Source: an uncultured Bacteroides sp. (lineage in GTDB: Bacteria > Bacteroidota > Bacteroidia > Bacteroidales > Bacteroidaceae). Taken from it: DNA of 39,482 nucleotides. The stretch's first letter is position 1, and each line of letters begins with the position of its first letter. The position numbers and the translations under genes were made by a program. Where the stretch lies: contig CALYZE010000019.1 in assembly GCA_945607605.1 (NCBI GenBank), positions 1 to 39,482 of the forward strand, written 5' to 3'. The notes under the pieces were generated by a model, which did no database searches, was not told the DNA's origin, and saw nothing but the letters and a program-made list of their open reading frames with translations. Shown one piece after another: positions 35,869 to 39,482 of the stretch.

Positions 35869-35876
35869 CAAAGATA
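35869..35876 (-). promoter_or_regulatory. -7 box of ruvB
   Basis: CAAAGATA reads TATCTTTG on the minus strand. A TTTG (35903-35900) lies 23 bp further upstream, slightly longer than consensus spacing. Confidence 0.6.
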
Positions 35877-36064
35877 GTACATAATCTTGCACCATAACTC
35901 AAACTATAACAATTATTTGCTTAACCGAAAAATAGACAATTCGTGCCTGATGTCTATCCTCTACCCATCTTCCTCTTATTTATTTTCTGTTTTTCTTCAC
36001 ACTACAGGCAGAGAGAAAACAAGAAGAAAACCGGGAAAGAAAGAAAAATAGCTCCGTTTCAGAA

Positions 36065-36901
36065 TCATCGCTTCATGAATTCTTGACGTTCCTCCTCCGG
36101 AAATTTCTCAATCGCATAGCGCAACATCGTACGAGGCATTATCTTGCAATATTTCTCAAGAAACTGTACAAGTAGGTCTTTGTCTCGCTTCCCCATTTCT
36201 CGCAACATCCATCCTATGGCTTTCTGCATTAAGTCGTGAAGGGGTTGTGAAGTACGTGCAGAAGTATGCACAGCATCTACGAGATGAGGCGTATTTGGGT
36301 GCATAGATTTTTGCAAGAAATATTCTGAAAGTCGAATGATATCGATAAAATCAGCGTTTTTAATCAGTGTATAAGTAGAAACCACTGAAATACGTTGTTC
36401 CCAAAGCAGTGGGCTTTTTGCTAGACGGTAGAGATCTTCGCGAGATTTGTCCTTCAGATATTCCCCAACGATGCTGGGGGCAGACAAGTCTACCAAATCC
36501 CAATTATTGATACGGGCTGTTTGCGTAAGGTAAAAATCATAAATGGCCTTCTTTTCCATCTCGTCAGCTTTCTTAAAACGTTCCACTAGCATCAGCAAGG
36601 CACAAAGGCGACATTCGTGCCACTCACTTTGCAAAAGTGTTGCCATCACTTCGAAAGTTTCTTCTTTATGACGCTTTGCCACCAGACGAGTATTTGGAAC
36701 CACAACTCCTAAAAATTTATCACCTTCTCCATACTGGCCCTTTCCAGTCTTGAAAAAACGGGGAAGATACTCTTTCTTTATTGGATCAACATACGCCTCC
36801 AATTCTTTCTGAATTTCAGTCGCAATGATGGCTACCTTTTCCGCTGAAATCGGATTGTTTTGCATTCTTTCTTCTGGTTTATTTCCCTTCTTTTTCATCA
36901 T
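36065..36901 (-). CDS. AlkD-like DNA alkylation repair protein
   Basis: HEAT-like-repeat DNA glycosylase of 278 aa of the AlkC/AlkD family, which removes bulky or cationic alkylated bases. The family W-x3-D core is present as W134 and D138 (NNWDLVDLSAP), followed by the GEYL segment of the concave DNA-binding face. The first 15 residues are Lys-rich and not needed for the fold, so Met13 is a possible alternative start. It is monocistronic with a -7 box at 36945-36952; the 223-bp gap to ruvB shows no terminator I can recognise. Confidence 0.9.
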   Translation of the reverse strand: MMKKKGNKPEERMQNNPISAEKVAIIATEIQKELEAYVDPIKKEYLPRFFKTGKGQYGEGDKFLGVVVPNTRLVAKRHKEETFEVMATLLQSEWHECRLCALLMLVERFKKADEMEKKAIYDFYLTQTARINNWDLVDLSAPSIVGEYLKDKSREDLYRLAKSPLLWEQRISVVSTYTLIKNADFIDIIRLSEYFLQKSMHPNTPHLVDAVHTSARTSQPLHDLMQKAIGWMLREMGKRDKDLLVQFLEKYCKIMPRTMLRYAIEKFPEEERQEFMKR

Positions 36902-36944
36902 GTATCTTTTGATTTACACACATTTAAATTCTTTTGCCAATGGA

Positions 36945-36952
36945 CAAAAATA
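36945..36952 (-). promoter_or_regulatory. -7 box of the alkD-like gene
   Basis: CAAAAATA reads TATTTTTG on the minus strand, 43 bp upstream of the start codon. Confidence 0.5.
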
Positions 36953-36986
36953 CGATAAATCTATAGAAGTTATGGAAAGTTATCTT

Positions 36987-36994
36987 TAATTTTG
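36987..36994 (+). promoter_or_regulatory. -7 box upstream of the small ORF and SpmA-SpmB gene
   Basis: TAATTTTG matches TAnnTTTG. It would start a transcript near 37002 that carries the 42-codon ORF (37029-37157) and then the spmAB-ybeY genes after a long leader. Confidence 0.5.
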
Positions 36995-37028
36995 CAACCG
37001 ATATACCCAATCTTCACAACCAAATGAC

Positions 37029-37157
37029 ATGTGTAAGCCCTTTCCTGAAGTAATCAGTTCTCTGCTTATAGGGCTAACTTTGCAGACACAGCCTCTATTT
37101 GGAAAGGAATTGCAGGGTATGAACCGTATTTGGGCAGAAGCCATTATTGGTTTTTAA
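37029..37157 (+). CDS. Possible 42-aa small protein or leader peptide
   Basis: An ATG-TAA frame of 42 codons lies 34 bp after a consensus -7 box and 129 bp before the SpmA-SpmB gene. The product begins MCKPFPEVISSLLIGL and is moderately hydrophobic, ending in ILE-ILE-Gly-Phe. I do not recognise it. It may be a leader peptide, a small membrane protein, a gene remnant or chance; the rest of the 385-bp gap (36902-37286) holds only the two divergent promoter boxes. Confidence 0.3.
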   Translation: MCKPFPEVISSLLIGLTLQTQPLFGKELQGMNRIWAEAIIGF

Positions 37158-37286
37158 ATTAACAACGAGCTACAAGGACACGAGGTTAGGAGGAAGTAGA
37201 AGGAAAAACCAAAGCGACTTTCCTCAATATCTGGAATCTTGCAAACGAAAATAAATATTAATCTATAAGAAACAAAAGGACGTTAC

Positions 37287-38519
37287 ATGGTTTTAAATTA
37301 TATCTGGGTAGCATTTTTCGTAATTGCGTTCATCGTAGCGCTCTGCAAACTCATTTTTATGGGTGATACGGAGATATTCACCGAACTCGTTAACTCAACT
37401 TTTTCTTCCTCCAAGTCTGCTTTTGAAATATCCTTGGGGTTAACTGGAATTCTTGCCCTCTGGCTGGGAATAATGAAGATAGGTGAAAACAGTGGTATGA
37501 TTAATGCACTTTCACGTTGGTTGAGTCCCGTTTTTTGTCGTCTTTTCCCTGAGATACCCAAAGGACATCCTGCCATGGGATCCATCTTCATGAATTTATC
37601 CGCCAATATGTTAGGGCTTGATAATGCAGCTACTCCAATGGGGTTGAAGGCCATGAAAGAACTTCAAGAACTAAATCCGAAAAAGGATACTGCTACTAAT
37701 CCGATGGTGATGTTTCTTGTTCTCAACACCTCGGGACTCATTCTTATCCCGGTTAGCATCATGATGTATCGTTCACAAATGGGGGCTGCACAACCTACAG
37801 ATATATTTATTCCAACGTTGATAACAACAGCCATATCAACAGTTGTCGGAGTAGTTGCAGTAAGCATAACTCAACGTATCAACCTACTGAATAAACCCAT
37901 TCTTATTTTGATTGGCTGTATTAGCCTTTTCTTTGCAGCGCTTATTTACTTGTTTACACAAATCAGTCGCGATGAAATGGGAGTTTACTCCACTTTAACA
38001 GCAAACATACTATTGTTTTCCATTATTTTATTATTCATCCTCTGGGGGTTATGGAAAAAAATCAATGTCTATGATGCCTTTATTGAAGGAGCTAAGGAGG
38101 GATTCACCACCGCCGTACGTATCATCCCCTATCTAGTTGCTTTCCTCGTTGGAATCGCCGTCTTTCGTACTTCCGGAGCTATGGATATATTAATAAACGG
38201 TATTGGTTACATAGTGGGACTATTCGGAGTGGATACCAGTTTTGTAGGCGCCTTACCTACTGCCTTGATGAAGTCCTTGAGTGGTAGTGGTGCCAACGGT
38301 TTGATGATTGACACCATGAAACAATTTGGAGCTGATTCTTTTGTAGGCCGCATGAGCTGTGTGGCACGTGGTGCTTCAGACACTACATTCTATATCCTTG
38401 CGGTATATTTTGGAAGTGTAGGCATCACCAAAACACGGAATGCTGTCACCTGCGGTTTGATAGCCGATTTTTCGGGCATCATTGCGGCAATCATTGTTAG
38501 TTATCTATTTTTCTTTTAA
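37287..38519 (+). CDS. SpmA-SpmB fusion, nucleoside-recognition (Gate) membrane protein
   Basis: Inner-membrane protein of 410 aa made of two Gate/nucleoside-recognition domains. The N-terminal half (about 1-205) resembles spore maturation protein A (GENSGMINALSRWLSPVF, NMLGLDNAATPMGLKAM) and the C-terminal half (about 215-410) resembles SpmB (AFIEGAKEGFTTAVRIIPYLVAFLVGI, SGSGANGLM). Non-sporulating bacteria keep this fusion, so its role is not sporulation. The family is thought to move small solutes or lipids, but the substrate is unknown. ybeY follows 48 bp downstream on the same strand, probably in one transcript. Confidence 0.9.
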   Translation: MVLNYIWVAFFVIAFIVALCKLIFMGDTEIFTELVNSTFSSSKSAFEISLGLTGILALWLGIMKIGENSGMINALSRWLSPVFCRLFPEIPKGHPAMGSIFMNLSANMLGLDNAATPMGLKAMKELQELNPKKDTATNPMVMFLVLNTSGLILIPVSIMMYRSQMGAAQPTDIFIPTLITTAISTVVGVVAVSITQRINLLNKPILILIGCISLFFAALIYLFTQISRDEMGVYSTLTANILLFSIILLFILWGLWKKINVYDAFIEGAKEGFTTAVRIIPYLVAFLVGIAVFRTSGAMDILINGIGYIVGLFGVDTSFVGALPTALMKSLSGSGANGLMIDTMKQFGADSFVGRMSCVARGASDTTFYILAVYFGSVGITKTRNAVTCGLIADFSGIIAAIIVSYLFFF

Positions 38520-38567
38520 AAAGAGAGATTAGTTATAAAAGTAATTTTAATCGTAAATTGTTATAAA

Positions 38568-38990
38568 ATGATTAGCTATCAAACAGACGGTGTTGAAATG
38601 CCCGTCCTCAAAAAACGCGAAACAACAGAATGGATCAAAACTGTTGCTGCCACTCACGGAAAAAGAATCGGTGAAATCGCCTATATTTTCTGCTCAGACG
38701 AAAAAATACTTGAAATAAATCGCCAATACCTGCAACACGATTATTATACGGATATCATCACGTTTGATTACTGCGAAGGAAATAGACTCAGCGGTGATCT
38801 CTTCATCAGTCTCGACACGGTGCGTACCAATGCGGAACAGTTTGCCGGGAATGACTATGAACGAGAGTTGTATCGAGTGATTATTCACGGTGTTCTTCAT
38901 CTTTGTGGTATCAATGACAAAGGACCGGGGGAACGAGAGAAAATGGAAGAGGCAGAGAATGAAGCGCTAAAAATAAAGCAAATAGAATAA
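38568..38990 (+). CDS. ybeY: Endoribonuclease YbeY (rRNA maturation)
   Basis: Metal-dependent RNase of 140 aa acting in 16S rRNA 3' maturation and ribosome quality control. The metal motif reads HGVLHLCGINDKGPGER; E. coli has HGFLHLLGYDH, so the first two His ligands are kept while the third His is replaced by the Asp-Lys of IND-K. I recall this DK form in other Bacteroidota YbeY proteins, so it is probably a lineage trait and not a defect. The conserved Arg of the active site is expected in the N-terminal part (ILEINRQYL). Length is slightly below the E. coli protein. Confidence 0.93.
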   Translation: MISYQTDGVEMPVLKKRETTEWIKTVAATHGKRIGEIAYIFCSDEKILEINRQYLQHDYYTDIITFDYCEGNRLSGDLFISLDTVRTNAEQFAGNDYERELYRVIIHGVLHLCGINDKGPGEREKMEEAENEALKIKQIE

Positions 38991-39121
38991 TAGTATTCAC
39001 CTTCTTTCCTATCAAAAACACTACAGACATAAACCAGAAAGCTCATCTCCTGAATATAAATATTGAAATACACATCTTTTATCAGTAAGAAAAAGACATC
39101 CCTATCTAGAATCTCTTAGTG

Positions 39122-39441
39122 ATGCGAATCAGTAGTTGCCTTTAACTCTTGTTTAAAAAATAGACATACGGTAAGCAGTCCCTGGTCTGTAAAGATAGGA
39201 GTTGCATTATTACTGAATCTCTGGCAGTAGAACTTCAGTGAAGATTCATAAATATCGCAGATAGATGTTTCTAAGTTTTAGCTCTTTCTCCTTGAGGATC
39301 ATAATTAGAATAATGAGTGGTTTGATTCTTCTAACATACTGATCTCCAAGGAGATTAAGAAACAAATTAATGAGATAATTAATTGAATAACAATAATTTA
39401 ACTAACTGAATCAGCAAGTAATTTTAACTACTGATTCGCAT
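39122..39441. repeat. 16-bp inverted repeat with 288-bp spacer
   Basis: atgcgaatcagtagtt at 39122-39137 is repeated as its exact reverse complement at 39426-39441. Neither arm extends further. The enclosed DNA is non-coding. Flanking target duplications are not evident, so a transposable element is unproven. Confidence 0.6.
39287..39354. repeat. Two-tier hairpin in the non-coding tail
   Basis: A 15-bp outer stem with two mismatches (39287-39301 with 39340-39354) surrounds a 6-bp inner stem, ttagaa (39305-39310) with ttctaa (39329-39334). Such an ordered structure in otherwise AT-rich DNA suggests a structured RNA or a protein-binding site. Confidence 0.5.
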
Positions 39442-39482
39442 GAATCCTAATTACTGACACCTGATGATTAAGTGAAATCATA

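Larger units (their letters stand above)
38991..39482. other. Non-coding, repeat-rich tail of the window
   Basis: This 492-bp AT-rich stretch has no credible ORF. It contains a perfect 16-bp inverted repeat whose arms are 288 bp apart (39122-39137 and 39426-39441), a long imperfect hairpin (39287-39354), and many CTGA/TCAG words. I recognise no tRNA, rRNA or known RNA family in it. It could be an untranslated leader, a small RNA gene or a decayed element; the window ends before the next gene. Confidence 0.5.

Noticed and set aside
39122-39441. Insertion sequence or MITE bounded by 16-bp repeats
   Set aside because: No transposase, no clear target-site duplication and no second copy in the window; kept only as an inverted repeat.

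Overview
The window looks like chromosomal DNA from a Bacteroides species (Bacteroidota). Evidence: perfect TAnnTTTG (-7) promoter boxes in front of many genes and no strong Shine-Dalgarno sequences; lipoprotein and SpI signal peptides on carbohydrate- and peptide-degrading enzymes; a transmembrane DUF6377/SusR-like regulator; family content typical of the group (S46 dipeptidyl peptidase, DUF5009, single-domain KdsD, SpmA-SpmB fusion). No phage, insertion sequence, CRISPR array, rRNA or tRNA gene was recognised.

Layout. (1) 1-6850, plus strand: uronic-acid polysaccharide catabolism. A 5'-truncated alginate-lyase-fold/GH88 fusion and a GH2 glycosidase are followed by an SDR reductase and mannonate dehydratase (uxuA); together they can depolymerise a uronate polymer and feed the uronate into the mannonate/KDG route. 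(2) 6861-9870, minus: an M3 dipeptidyl carboxypeptidase lipoprotein and an AqpZ-type water channel. (3) 10180-15549, minus: a small glucan-type locus of DUF6377 sensor-regulator, GH5 and GH3, with no SusC/SusD; divergent to it is a DUF5009 membrane protein. (4) 16982-24316: mixed housekeeping genes: queH, a small outer-membrane barrel, an M16 peptidase, a kdsD-like isomerase overlapping a PfkB kinase, a lipoprotein tyrosine phosphatase and a DEAD-box RNA helicase. (5) 24399-29721: a peroxide-defence island, dps <- -> oxyR, DUF418, ahpC, ahpF. OxyR keeps both redox cysteines at 199 and 208, and both the dps/oxyR intergenic region and the ahpC promoter carry OxyR-like 36-bp operators. (6) 29728-36901, minus: a run of alkD-like glycosylase, ruvB, flippase, DUF389 and S46 peptidase. 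(7) 37287-38990, plus: SpmA-SpmB fusion and ybeY, then 492 bp of non-coding DNA rich in inverted repeats up to the window end.

The most interesting signals are the paired OxyR-type operators with matching geometry, two intergenic clusters of nested palindromes built from a repeated short word (after the GH88 gene and after ahpC), the structured non-coding tail at 38991-39482, and the compact divergent control region between the DUF6377 regulator and the DUF5009 gene. No clearly new multi-gene system was found; most genes belong to known families.
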